This document shows positions 28,659 through 37,500 of a stretch of DNA of 64,000 bases, in pieces. Within the stretch, counting starts at the first letter, position 1. Every line of letters begins with the position of its first letter. This DNA is from Seongchinamella unica (GTDB lineage Bacteria; Pseudomonadota; Gammaproteobacteria; Pseudomonadales; Halieaceae). A program made the translations under genes and the position numbers. Where the stretch lies: NCBI RefSeq assembly GCF_004354085.1, contig NZ_SMSE01000002.1, positions 496,001-560,000 of the forward strand, read 5' to 3'. The notes under the pieces were generated by a model. The model had not been told where the DNA came from. It saw only the letters and a list, made by a program, of their open reading frames with translations, and ran no database searches.

Positions 28659-29681
28659 TTATTGTTTCAGTCTCGCGATCGCCGCGGCAGCCAGTTCGTC
28701 ATCCGCCGGGTTCTCTGGCATGGGGAAGGTAATGCGGCGGGCAAGACCGCCGTAACGGGATCGATAGATTCGGGCGATGTCATCGTAAGTCCCTCTCGGT
28801 ACGAACTTTTCAAGCATCTCGTCGGTGATGATATTCGGCATTTCCTGCCAGTTACCGGCACGCGTCATATCCAGCAATTGCTGGCCCTTGTCCTGCCACC
28901 CGAATAATTCCAGGCTGGGCCAGTAGGCCGGCGTGGAATAGAGAAAGCCCAGCAGGTTGCGCTGCTTCTCCCACTCTACAGCGACGCTTGCCTCGTCCCT
29001 GCCCGTCGCGGTCAACGGGCCGAGCAGTAACCTGAAGTCGTCGCCGGATCTGCAGGCCTTGTCAAATCCATCCTGCAGGCGTGGCAGGCAGACCTCGCGA
29101 ATGTATTGTGGAGGCGTATTGGTGGGATGGGTAATCATGCCGTCGGCAATGCGGCCCACCATGCGGGTCATGGCCGGGCCGACGGCACCGCAGAGGATCG
29201 GGATATCCGGGTGATCAATCGGGCCGGGGTTAAAAAAGGGCTGCAGCCGGGTCAGGCGATAGTGCTCGCCCTCAAAACTGAGGCGCTCACCGGTCTGGAA
29301 GCTGTGGAATATTGCCTTGATAGTCTGCACGTACTCGCGCATTTGCGGAACAGGGGAGTCCCAGCGAGCGGAATAGCGCTGCTCGATATTCTGTTTTATC
29401 TGGGTACCCAGGCCCAGTTCGAAGCGCCCCCCGGACATTTTCTGCAGGTCCCAACTGGCAATGGCGGTAATCATCGGGCTCCGTGGGAACGCCAGCAGGA
29501 CGCCGGTGCCCACTATCAGCGTTTCGGTCGCGGCCAGGGCCATGGCGGACAGCAGCAGTCCGTCATGGATGGCGTCGGGTACCTGCAGCCCGTCGAAGCC
29601 CATCGCCTCTGCCCGCAGGGCGTGGGCGCCGATGTCTCCCGGCCCCATGTCTTCCGGGGTAGCAGCGAATACCTGAAACAT
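28659..29681 (-). CDS. LLM class oxidoreductase, F420-dependent type
   Basis: A 340-residue luciferase-like (alpha/beta barrel) oxidoreductase resembling the family annotated as TIGR03617 F420-dependent enzymes. Visible features are the N-terminal EAMGFDGLQVPD, GTGVLLAFPRSP and GRFELGLGTQI. Family members use F420 or FMN; the cofactor cannot be decided here and no F420 synthesis genes lie in the window. The ribosome site AGGAGGC is excellent. The gene is convergent with the flavin oxidoreductase gene and divergent from the MarR regulator gene, whose product may control it. Confidence 0.85.
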   Translation of the reverse strand: MFQVFAATPEDMGPGDIGAHALRAEAMGFDGLQVPDAIHDGLLLSAMALAATETLIVGTGVLLAFPRSPMITAIASWDLQKMSGGRFELGLGTQIKQNIEQRYSARWDSPVPQMREYVQTIKAIFHSFQTGERLSFEGEHYRLTRLQPFFNPGPIDHPDIPILCGAVGPAMTRMVGRIADGMITHPTNTPPQYIREVCLPRLQDGFDKACRSGDDFRLLLGPLTATGRDEASVAVEWEKQRNLLGFLYSTPAYWPSLELFGWQDKGQQLLDMTRAGNWQEMPNIITDEMLEKFVPRGTYDDIARIYRSRYGGLARRITFPMPENPADDELAAAAIARLKQ

Positions 29682-29748
29682 GACTTGCCTCCTGGCTTTA
29701 TTGGCAGCTAAACTGATTATAAGATAAACTTATTAAATGGAGTTTGCA

Positions 29749-30201
29749 ATGGCCAGCGTGCAAAGACATGAGATAGGGCAGCTGTTGATGCTCACCCTGC
29801 AGGACTTTCAGCGGCGGCTTGATGAGGATCTGGCAGGTGCGGGTTTTCCCGGTATTCGCTACCGCCACCGGGCGCTGTTTATGCATCTGGATCGGCACGG
29901 GGCGAGCCGCAGTGTCGATCTCGCGAAGGCCGCCGGCATTCGTCCGCAGTCGATGATGAAAATCGTGCACGAACTTGAGGGGCTTGGTCTGATCTCTCGC
30001 CGGACTGATCCAGCGGATTCCCGGGCTAAACTGATTGAGTTCACCGGGTTAGGGCGGCGCCTGATTGAACAACTGACCCGGTCGACCGAACGGGTGTGGG
30101 CGCAGTATGCGGCGCTGTTTGGTGAAAGTCAGTTGAATCAGTTAATGGCGTCGCTGGATGCCCTGCTGACCCTGAGTCAAAACCAGAGGGGAAAAGCATG
30201 A
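29749..30201 (+). CDS. MarR family transcriptional regulator
   Basis: A 150-residue winged-helix regulator. The recognition region is VDLAKAAGIRPQSMMKIVHELEGLGLISRRTDPADSRAKLIE (split: helix pair then beta wing), typical of MarR. ATG 29749 is preferred because GGAG (29739-29742) lies six bases upstream; ATG 29737, four codons earlier, has no ribosome site. It is divergent from the LLM gene with only about 60 bases between, and overlaps the SDR gene downstream by four bases, so it probably controls both directions. Ligand unknown; hydrophobic or aromatic compounds are usual for the family. Confidence 0.88.
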   Translation: MASVQRHEIGQLLMLTLQDFQRRLDEDLAGAGFPGIRYRHRALFMHLDRHGASRSVDLAKAAGIRPQSMMKIVHELEGLGLISRRTDPADSRAKLIEFTGLGRRLIEQLTRSTERVWAQYAALFGESQLNQLMASLDALLTLSQNQRGKA

Positions 30202-31037
30202 GTACAAAAGTTGCATTCATTACCGGCGCCAGTCGCGGTATTGGCGCGGAAGCGGCGGTAGCGCTGGCCCGGCGAGGCTATCGGGTGGCCATCACGGCGC
30301 GAACGCTGGGGGACGGAGAGCAGCATGACCACATGGGTAGCGATGCGCCACTGCCCGGCAGCCTTGAAGCCACCGCCGCCGCAGTCAGGGCAGCGGGCGG
30401 CGAAGCGCTGTGCCTGCGGGCAGACATTCTCGATGAACAGAGTGTCGTCGATGCGGCGCTGGAAGCGACAGCCCGTTTCGGCGCTGTCGATTTGTTGTTT
30501 AACAACGCCGTTTATCAGGGCCCAGGCAACCAGGAGCCAGTGCTTGCGGTGACCCGGGAACAACTGAATTGCATCTACCAGGGTAATGTATTCACGCCAC
30601 TGGCACTGGTGCGAACCCTGTTGCCGGGGATGCTGGAACGGGGCCAGGGCACCATCATCAATATGGTGTCTTATACCGCATTCCATAATCCCCCGGCAGC
30701 GGCTGATCAGGGCGGCTGGAGTTTTGGCTATCCGTCTTCCAAGGCTGCACTCGCCCGTATGGCAGGTGCCCTGCGGGTCGAACACGCCGACAGCGGCCTG
30801 CGGTTTTTCAATATCGAGCCGGGTACCGTGATCACAGAAGTGATGAAGGCTGCCGGCATGACCGAGGAACTGATGGCTCGCTTCAAACCGTGTACACCCC
30901 AGGCGATTGCGGCCGTAGTCGCCTGGCTGGCGGATAATGAGCCGCTGGCCGAGTGGCAGCCGGAGCAGACACTGGCGGCGCCGGCGATCGCCAAACAACT
31001 GGACCTGCTGCGGGTCCCCTCACTGCTGGGAGAGTGA
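30198..31037 (+). CDS. Short-chain dehydrogenase/reductase (SDR)
   Basis: A 279-residue SDR with TGASRGIGAEAA at the cofactor site, a long loop after the second strand (residues 35-55, with DHMGSD), NNAVYQGP, and the catalytic Tyr-Lys as YPSSKAAL. The C-terminal part lacks the usual FabG-type TGxxxxVDGG ending, so the oligomer interface probably differs. It is translationally coupled to the MarR gene (ATGA overlap) and followed by the enoyl-CoA hydratase gene after one base. It likely acts on a CoA-bound or free hydroxy compound in the same pathway. Confidence 0.88.
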   Translation: MSTKVAFITGASRGIGAEAAVALARRGYRVAITARTLGDGEQHDHMGSDAPLPGSLEATAAAVRAAGGEALCLRADILDEQSVVDAALEATARFGAVDLLFNNAVYQGPGNQEPVLAVTREQLNCIYQGNVFTPLALVRTLLPGMLERGQGTIINMVSYTAFHNPPAAADQGGWSFGYPSSKAALARMAGALRVEHADSGLRFFNIEPGTVITEVMKAAGMTEELMARFKPCTPQAIAAVVAWLADNEPLAEWQPEQTLAAPAIAKQLDLLRVPSLLGE

Positions 31038-31038
31038 C

Positions 31039-31806
31039 TTGAACAAGGTATTACTGGAAAAACACGACGGCTACGCCATTGTGACCCTCAATCGCCCGGA
31101 CGAGATGAATGCCCTGTCACGGGAATTGCGCGCCCATTTTGTGACAGCCTTTGCCGAGTGCGCCCGGGATGAAGCGATTCGCGTGGTTATTCTGACTGGT
31201 CGCGGTCGGGCCTTCTGCGCCGGGTTTGATCTGAAGGAGCTGGCCAGCAGTGGCACCGATGCCTCCGAAGAGGCGGACAACAGTATGGCGCGGGCCATGG
31301 AGTCTTTTAAAGGGCCGATCATCGGCGCGGTCAATGGTCATGCCATTACCGGCGGTTTTGAAATGGCCCTGGCCTGCGATGTCCTGATCGCCTCGGACAA
31401 GGCGCGTTTTGCCGATACCCATGCCCGTGTCGGTATCCTGCCCGGGTGGGGACTGAGCCAGAAACTGCCCCGGCTGATCGGCATCTCCCGGGCCAAGGAA
31501 ATCGCCTTTACCGGCTCCCCGGTATTTGCCCGGCAGGCCTATGAGTGGGGCCTGGTCAACCATGTGGTTCCCGAGAACGAACTGATGCCGCGGGCGATAG
31601 CCATGGCGGAGGAGATGTGTCGTTGCGTGCCCGAGATCCTTGCCCGGTACAAGCCACTGATTGATGAGGGGTTCTGCAAGCCCCTCGACGAGGCGTTGCG
31701 CTGGGAGGAGGCGTTGTCCATTGACTCGGCCCGGCAGGCCATGGCGCATCTGATTGCCCAGCGCCGGGAGCAGGTCATCAGCCAGGGGCGCCGCGAAAAA
31801 GAATAG
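31039..31806 (+). CDS. Enoyl-CoA hydratase/isomerase family protein
   Basis: A 255-residue crotonase-fold protein: first oxyanion-hole segment GRAFCAGFDLKEL, second in NGHAITGGFEMALACD. After ARFADT the sequence reads HARVGILPGWGLS, a pattern I recall from actinobacterial crotonases; the residue usually Glu in hydratases (PE-I/L) appears to be His here, so the activity may differ from simple hydration. The start is TTG 31039 with GGGAG six bases upstream; an earlier frame would lie inside the SDR gene. It ends the MarR-SDR-hydratase operon, pointing to beta-oxidation-like steps. Confidence 0.87.
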   Translation: MNKVLLEKHDGYAIVTLNRPDEMNALSRELRAHFVTAFAECARDEAIRVVILTGRGRAFCAGFDLKELASSGTDASEEADNSMARAMESFKGPIIGAVNGHAITGGFEMALACDVLIASDKARFADTHARVGILPGWGLSQKLPRLIGISRAKEIAFTGSPVFARQAYEWGLVNHVVPENELMPRAIAMAEEMCRCVPEILARYKPLIDEGFCKPLDEALRWEEALSIDSARQAMAHLIAQRREQVISQGRREKE

Positions 31807-32100
31807 CGCCAGCCCGGGCCGGCCGGGACAGGGTGGTGTCCGGTCGCTAATGCGCCTGCCGAGCCGGCACAATTTTGTCCTGGGTCAATAGTTGTCCCGC
31901 TTATACCCGATATCACCCCGCACCGCTTGCTCCCGTGCCGGTCGATCCCTACTATGCGCGCCGGCACCCAGGGGTGCCGCAGGCTTGTCGTCTCGTGCCA
32001 TGCTGTTGTCGCGGACGGCCATCCTGCTCAGGGCATGTCAGCCCTACACTTTGCAGTAAATCCATAGTGACTGTTTATTTTTACTCCACGGGAGAGTGTT

Positions 32101-32223
32101 ATGAAAAAGTTCGTACCGTTTGTGTTTATCGCTATTATGTCGGGCCTGATCGGCGCCAAGTTTGCCATTGCCGGCGAAGTGTCCGCCCAAGCCGCCGCTA
32201 ACCAGATGGAACTGCGCAACTAA
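32101..32223 (+). CDS. 40-residue protein with signal-like N-terminus
   Basis: A short gene, starting MKKFVPFVFIAIMSG and ending NQMELRN. A basic N-terminus followed by a 15-residue hydrophobic core and an AxA-like stretch (KFAIAGE) suggests export or membrane insertion. Support is strong for a gene of this size: GGGAGAG (32090-32096) is optimally placed before the ATG, and a strong intrinsic terminator follows 19 bases after the stop. It is the only gene in a 470-base gap. TTGCAG at 32051-32056 could be part of its promoter. No family is recognised. Confidence 0.7.
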   Translation: MKKFVPFVFIAIMSGLIGAKFAIAGEVSAQAAANQMELRN

Positions 32224-32241
32224 ACCCCGGAACAGCGCACC

Positions 32242-32264
32242 AGGGGGCTGCGGCCCCCTTTTTT
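32242..32264 (+). terminator. Rho-independent terminator of the small gene
   Basis: A stem AGGGGGC / GCCCCCT with loop TGCG is followed by six T residues (32259-32264). It ends 12 bases before the stop codon of the convergent amidohydrolase gene and belongs to the plus strand transcript. Confidence 0.92.
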
Positions 32265-32276
32265 GTGCCCGGGGCT

Positions 32277-33938
32277 TCAGTCAGTCCCGTAAACTCGCCT
32301 CCCCGCCACCCAGGTCTCCAGCACCCGGGTTTTCCAGATGTCGGACTCGGGCATGGTGAAGTAATCTGAATCCACCAGGATAAAGTCGGCGTAATAGCCC
32401 GGCGCCAGCCGGCCGATGAGATGCTCCTGGTGCGCGGCGTAGGCGGCGCCCTCGGTGAACAGGTGCAGCGCTTCTGCCCGGGACAGTTTCTGTTCCGGCA
32501 GCCAGCCACCGGGAGGTTCGCCGTCCTGTCCCTGCCGGGTGATCGCGGCATACAGGCCGTGGAAGGGATTGGGGTGCTCTACCGGGAAGTCTGACCCACC
32601 TGCCATTCGAGTGCCGGCATCGAGCAGGCTTTTCCAGGCGTAAGCCCCTTGCAGCCGGTCGGCACCGACGCGGTCCTCAGCCATGTTCTTGTCGCTGGTG
32701 GCGTGGGTCGGTTGTACCGAGGCGATCACGTTCAGCGTGCGGAAACGCGGAATATCCTGCGGACGCAGCACCTGGGCGTGCTCAATGCGATGGCGCAGTC
32801 CGGCGGCTGTGTTTTTTGCCAGCAGCGGCTGGTAGAGATCCAGTACCCGCTGGTTGGCCAGATCACCGATGGCGTGGGTGTTCACCTGGTAACCGGCCGC
32901 CATGGCCCGATTGATATGGTGTTCCAGTTCCGCATCGGAGAGCAGGAGTAAACCGCGATGTCCGGGTTCATCGCTGTAATCTGCGATCATAGCGGCCCCG
33001 CGGGACCCGAGGGCGCCATCGGCGGAAATCTTGACGCTGCGGATGTCCAGCATGTGTGTCGGATCGATGACGGGGCCAGCGGCGAGATAGGGATCGATAC
33101 CGGCGTCCAGTACATCCAGCATGGGGTAAACGCGAATCGCCAACGCCTGTTTTTCGGCCAGGGCCTGATAGGCTCGTATGGAACGGGCGTCGGAGCGGGC
33201 ATCGTGGACACTGGTCAGACCATAGCCCGCCAGTTTATCCAGTGCGCGGCGCTGGTATTCGACGACCTGCTGATCGCTGTCGTCTGCGATAACCTGGTTG
33301 ATCAGGTTCATGGCATTATCGACCAGTACGCCGGTAGCGACACCACTGGCGTCGCGAATAATCTGGCCGCCGGGGGGATCGGACACACTGGCGTCGATAC
33401 CGGCAAGTTCCAGTGCGGCTGAATTCACCCACAGGGCGTGGCCGTCAATACGTACCAGGGCCACAGGCTGGTCAGGCGCGACCTTGTCCAGTGACTCGCG
33501 CGTGGGGAAGGACTTACCGGGCCAAAGCGCCTGGTTCCAGCCGCGACCCAGTATCCAGTCTTTGCTTTCTGTCGCCGCAACCTCCGCCACCCGTGCGCCG
33601 GCGGCTTTTTCGCTGGTGACGCCGACCAGGTCAACCTGGCTCAATGACTTGCCGTAACCACCCACATGCCCATGGGCGTCGATCAGGCCGGGGAGGAGGG
33701 TGGCGCCACCGCCGTCGATGCGCTCGTTGGCCTTACTGGCTTTGGCAGCCTCCGGGGTTGGATAGACCGCGGTAATTGTGTCGCCCTGGAATTCCAGAGC
33801 GGAAAAACGTTCGACCCGCCCGCTGTTGAGGCTGTACCCGGTAACATTATAGAGCAGGGATGTGGATGATGCCGGGGCTGCCAGGGCGGAGGTATTGATC
33901 AGGCAAGCCAGCAGTCCCAAAAAGTAAAAACGACTCAT
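32277..33938 (-). CDS. Exported amidohydrolase, YtcJ-like
   Basis: A 553-residue protein with an N-terminal signal peptide (hydrophobic core about 6-18, ending ALAAPA). The rest is an amidohydrolase-3/YtcJ-type TIM barrel: metal-binding GLIDAHGHVGG, then HAIGDLANQRVLDLY, RIEHAQVLRPQD and the terminal GSDFPVEHPNPF. Such enzymes hydrolyse amide or similar bonds of unknown compounds; this one would act in the periplasm. AGGA precedes the ATG. The gene is convergent with the small secreted-protein gene and is followed, upstream on the same strand, by the efflux operon, without evident linkage. Confidence 0.88.
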   Translation of the reverse strand: MSRFYFLGLLACLINTSALAAPASSTSLLYNVTGYSLNSGRVERFSALEFQGDTITAVYPTPEAAKASKANERIDGGGATLLPGLIDAHGHVGGYGKSLSQVDLVGVTSEKAAGARVAEVAATESKDWILGRGWNQALWPGKSFPTRESLDKVAPDQPVALVRIDGHALWVNSAALELAGIDASVSDPPGGQIIRDASGVATGVLVDNAMNLINQVIADDSDQQVVEYQRRALDKLAGYGLTSVHDARSDARSIRAYQALAEKQALAIRVYPMLDVLDAGIDPYLAAGPVIDPTHMLDIRSVKISADGALGSRGAAMIADYSDEPGHRGLLLLSDAELEHHINRAMAAGYQVNTHAIGDLANQRVLDLYQPLLAKNTAAGLRHRIEHAQVLRPQDIPRFRTLNVIASVQPTHATSDKNMAEDRVGADRLQGAYAWKSLLDAGTRMAGGSDFPVEHPNPFHGLYAAITRQGQDGEPPGGWLPEQKLSRAEALHLFTEGAAYAAHQEHLIGRLAPGYYADFILVDSDYFTMPESDIWKTRVLETWVAGRRVYGTD

Positions 33939-33979
33939 GCAAGTTTTTCCTGCGTTGGGTTATCGAGCCAGTATAACGA

Positions 33980-34591
33980 TCATTGCTGTTGATGGCTTCT
34001 TTCCACGCCATCGAGAAAGGTATGGGCACTGCTGCTGAGCATGTCATAGACATCGGCCTCCGGCAGAAAAACCGCCAGCTTGCCGTTGATGTTGAGCACG
34101 GCCAGGCCATGCGCCAGTGCCCACATCTTTACCGCGAGATCCAGCGCGTCAACGCCGGAGAAGTGTTGCCGCTCACACCAGGCCTGTACCGCTTCCAGGA
34201 AAATGCTAAAGCCTGGGCGACTGGCGTTGTCTGAATGCTCATCGGGCAGGTGCTCCTGCTCATTCCACATCAACTGGTAGAACGCAGGCCGGTCAGAGAC
34301 GTATTGTAAGTAGGTCAGCCCGAGGGCGATGATGCACTCGCGCGTGCCCATTTCATGCCTGTCGCGAGTCTGCAGCACGTTTTCCGCCAGGCCGATAAAG
34401 CAGAGATCGGCGACCGCATTGAGCAGGTCATCGCGGTCCTTGAAGTGACGGTAGGGCGCGGCAGCACTCACGCCAGCCCGTTTAGCCGCATCGGAAATGG
34501 CAAAGTCCGGACAGCCTGCCTCCTCGATTAATTCGGCCGCAGCAACGATCAGGGCATTGCGCAGGTCGCCGTGGTGGTAATTCCTGCTCAT
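33980..34591 (-). CDS. TetR family regulator of the efflux operon
   Basis: A 203-residue TetR protein with N-terminal helix-turn-helix (FAISDAAKRAGVSAAAPYRHFKDRDDLL, about 26-53) and a C-terminal domain of the WHG-containing type (AHGLAVLNINGKL). Its start codon overlaps the last codons of the RND permease gene (ATGA type), so it is the last gene of the MFP-RND-TetR operon. This position and the inverted repeats upstream of the operon suggest autoregulation of efflux; binding of this protein to those repeats is an inference. Confidence 0.9.
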   Translation of the reverse strand: MSRNYHHGDLRNALIVAAAELIEEAGCPDFAISDAAKRAGVSAAAPYRHFKDRDDLLNAVADLCFIGLAENVLQTRDRHEMGTRECIIALGLTYLQYVSDRPAFYQLMWNEQEHLPDEHSDNASRPGFSIFLEAVQAWCERQHFSGVDALDLAVKMWALAHGLAVLNINGKLAVFLPEADVYDMLSSSAHTFLDGVERSHQQQ

Positions 34592-37500
34592 GCTGTGCGG
34601 CTTCCCAACCGCTGCAGCAGTGAGAGCGGGTTAGCCATACGAACGCAGAGCAGAAACATGGGAGGCACCAGGAAAAATGAAATTATTGTCGATAACAGTA
34701 CACCACCGGCAATGGCCATGGCGAACGGTGGCCAGAACTGGCTGCCCTCGAGTATCAGCGGCAGGAATCCGCCGAAAGTCGTCAAGGTGGTTGAAACAAT
34801 GTGCCTGCTTGAGTCCATGACCACGCTGCGGACGGCGAGGGCGTCGCCCTGCATGGCACTGGTGTTTTGTTGCAGTGCCGTCATGATGATGATGGCTGCG
34901 TTGATCGATACACCGATGGAACCGATCACGCCGATCAGCGACATGATGCCAAAGGGATACTGGAAAACCGCCAGCGACAGCAACGACAGCCCCAGCGAAC
35001 ATACACAGACCAGCAACGCCACCGCTGACAGTCGCCAGGAATTAAAGGTCAGCACGATGGTGGCCATGAGCGCAGACAGGATCAGCCCCATGGGAGCCAT
35101 GATTTTGTTGACCACCTTGGCTCGCTCCTCGGTGTCACCCCCGTAAACCATGTTGTATCCCGGCGGCATGTCGATGGGGTTGCTTTGCAGGTCCGCCATC
35201 AGCAGTTTCAGTGCCTCTTCCGGCAAAACCCCGCGGGTAATGTAACCCTGCACAGTATTGACCCGCTGGCCGTTGATGCGGGTGATCGGGCTTTGCGATG
35301 GCTCCAGCGCCGGCTTTCCCAGGGCGTTGAGCGGCAACCCGGCCGCAGCGGAGCCGGGGTGTCTGCCGATCGGCAGGCGGATGTCGGCGATCTGGTCCGG
35401 AGTACTCCACTCAGCCTCGCTCAGACGTACCCTGACCGGCAGGCGTTCGGTCCCCTCCAGCACCTCTCCGCCCACCTGCCCGCGCAGGGAGTCATTGAGC
35501 GCCGCCGCCGCATCGGTCAATTGCAGGTTGGCCAGCCGCAGGCGTTCTTCATCGAGATGAAAGACCACTTTGGGCGCGCCACCAATCAGGGTGGTCGTGG
35601 TGTGAATCACATGGGGTGTCTGTTCCATGCGAAAACGGTACTCCTCGCCCAGGCGTTGCAGCACCCGCAGGTTGGCCCCGTGAATCTCGATTTCCAGCGG
35701 TGCCGTGACCGGCGGGCCCTGGTAAATACCGCGCACGATAATGCGGGCCTGCGGGTAGTCGCGATCGAGTTCAACCTGCAGTGAGCGGATCAGGTCGTCG
35801 GTGGCGCGTTGGTCATTGGTGATAATCAATGCTTCCGCCCAGGATGGAATACCTTCCCTGGAACGGTACATATTGTAGTAGAAGGCTGGCGCACTCTCGC
35901 CCAGCGTCCAGTCCACCCGGCGGATCATCGGGTCATTGCGCAGTCGCTGGTCCAGTCTTTCCACCAGCGCGCGGGTATCGTAAATGGAGCGACCGTCAGC
36001 CAGTTTTACCTGGATGTACATCTGGTCGCGATCGGTGCCGGGAAAAAATTGCGCGGTAAGCGTGGGAAAGGAGAGAAACCCGGTCACCGGCAGTGCCAGA
36101 GCAAGAGCGACCGCCGCCAGCGGATGACGCAAACTCCAGTCCATGGCCTTTACCAGCGCGTTGCCCATCCGTCCGCTGGCCATGCCGCCGGTATACCAGT
36201 GGGCGGAAGCTTCGGCCGTGCGGGGCAGCACCCAGGCCGCCAGCACGGGGGTGATGACAATCGCCAGCAGGGTGGAGGTGATCAGCATGATGATGACGGC
36301 CGTTGCCACAGCGCCAATGAAATCACCGGCGGGGCCGGGCATGATAGCGATGGGCATGAAGGCGAGAATGGTGGTTACCGCGGAGGCGATCAACGGAATG
36401 CGTAATCGCTCAACTGCGCTGGCGATGGCTTTTATGGGTTGTTGACCCTGTAACAGCCGCTTGCGGATCTCGTCGGTCATTACGATGGAGCCGTCTACCA
36501 GCAGGCCCAGGGCGACGATGAGGCCAGTAATGGACATCTGGTGGAGCGCCAGCCCCGTGCGTTCCATGACGACGACCGAGATCAGTCCGCACAGCGGCAG
36601 GATGACGGCCACTACCACAGCAGCCCGCCAGCCCAGGGTAAACAGGAGCACCATTATGACCAGCACAATACCGATGGCCAGGTTCTTGCTGACGTCAATC
36701 AGGCGGCTTTCAGCGTACAGGCTCTGGTCGAAGGTTTTTTCGAAGCGAAGGCTCTCGGGCGCCCCGGCGCTGAAGTCGTCCAGTAATTGCTGGAAGCTGT
36801 CCGCCCACCTGTCTACCTGGCGCCCATTCTCCATGGCGACCCCGACGAGTACGCCAGGTCGGCCCTGGATCAGGGCGAGGGTAGGGGGCGGGGTCACGGC
36901 GGCCTTATAGACCCGGCCCAGGTCCGAGATGCGGGTGGCACTGCCGCCGGTGGAGGTCACCACGATAACATCGCGGATACGGGTCAGGGAGTCAAAGTCT
37001 CCGGCCAGTTCGATCAGCATATCGGTGCGGTCGCCGGAGGCGCGGCCGGAGGAGACCTTGGCATCTGCCGCCCTTAGCGCGGCAGAAACCTGCTGCAGGC
37101 TCAGCCCGCGGGCTACCAGAGCGTCCTCGTCAATCTCTACCCGGATTTCCTCTAGCGGCTCGCCGAATATCTCCACGAACTTGGTGCCATCGAGGTTGCG
37201 GGCGCGGTCGGCAAACTCCTCCCCGATCCGGCTGATCAGGGCGAGGGGTACCTCTGTTCCAGGGTCGGCGGAGATAGCCACGATGGCGGTGAATGACCGC
37301 AGCCGGTCGTTATCGAAGGAGGGCTCGATGACACCGGTGGGGAACTGCGTCGCTGCGTCGCTCATGGCATCGCGTACCTCCGACCATACCCGCTCCAGTT
37401 CATCGTTAGCCAATGTGTCGAGGAGACGAATGTTGATGAAGGAGACTCCGGAACTGCTGGTGGACTCCAGCTTGTCCACTTCCGAGATTCTGCGCAGTTG

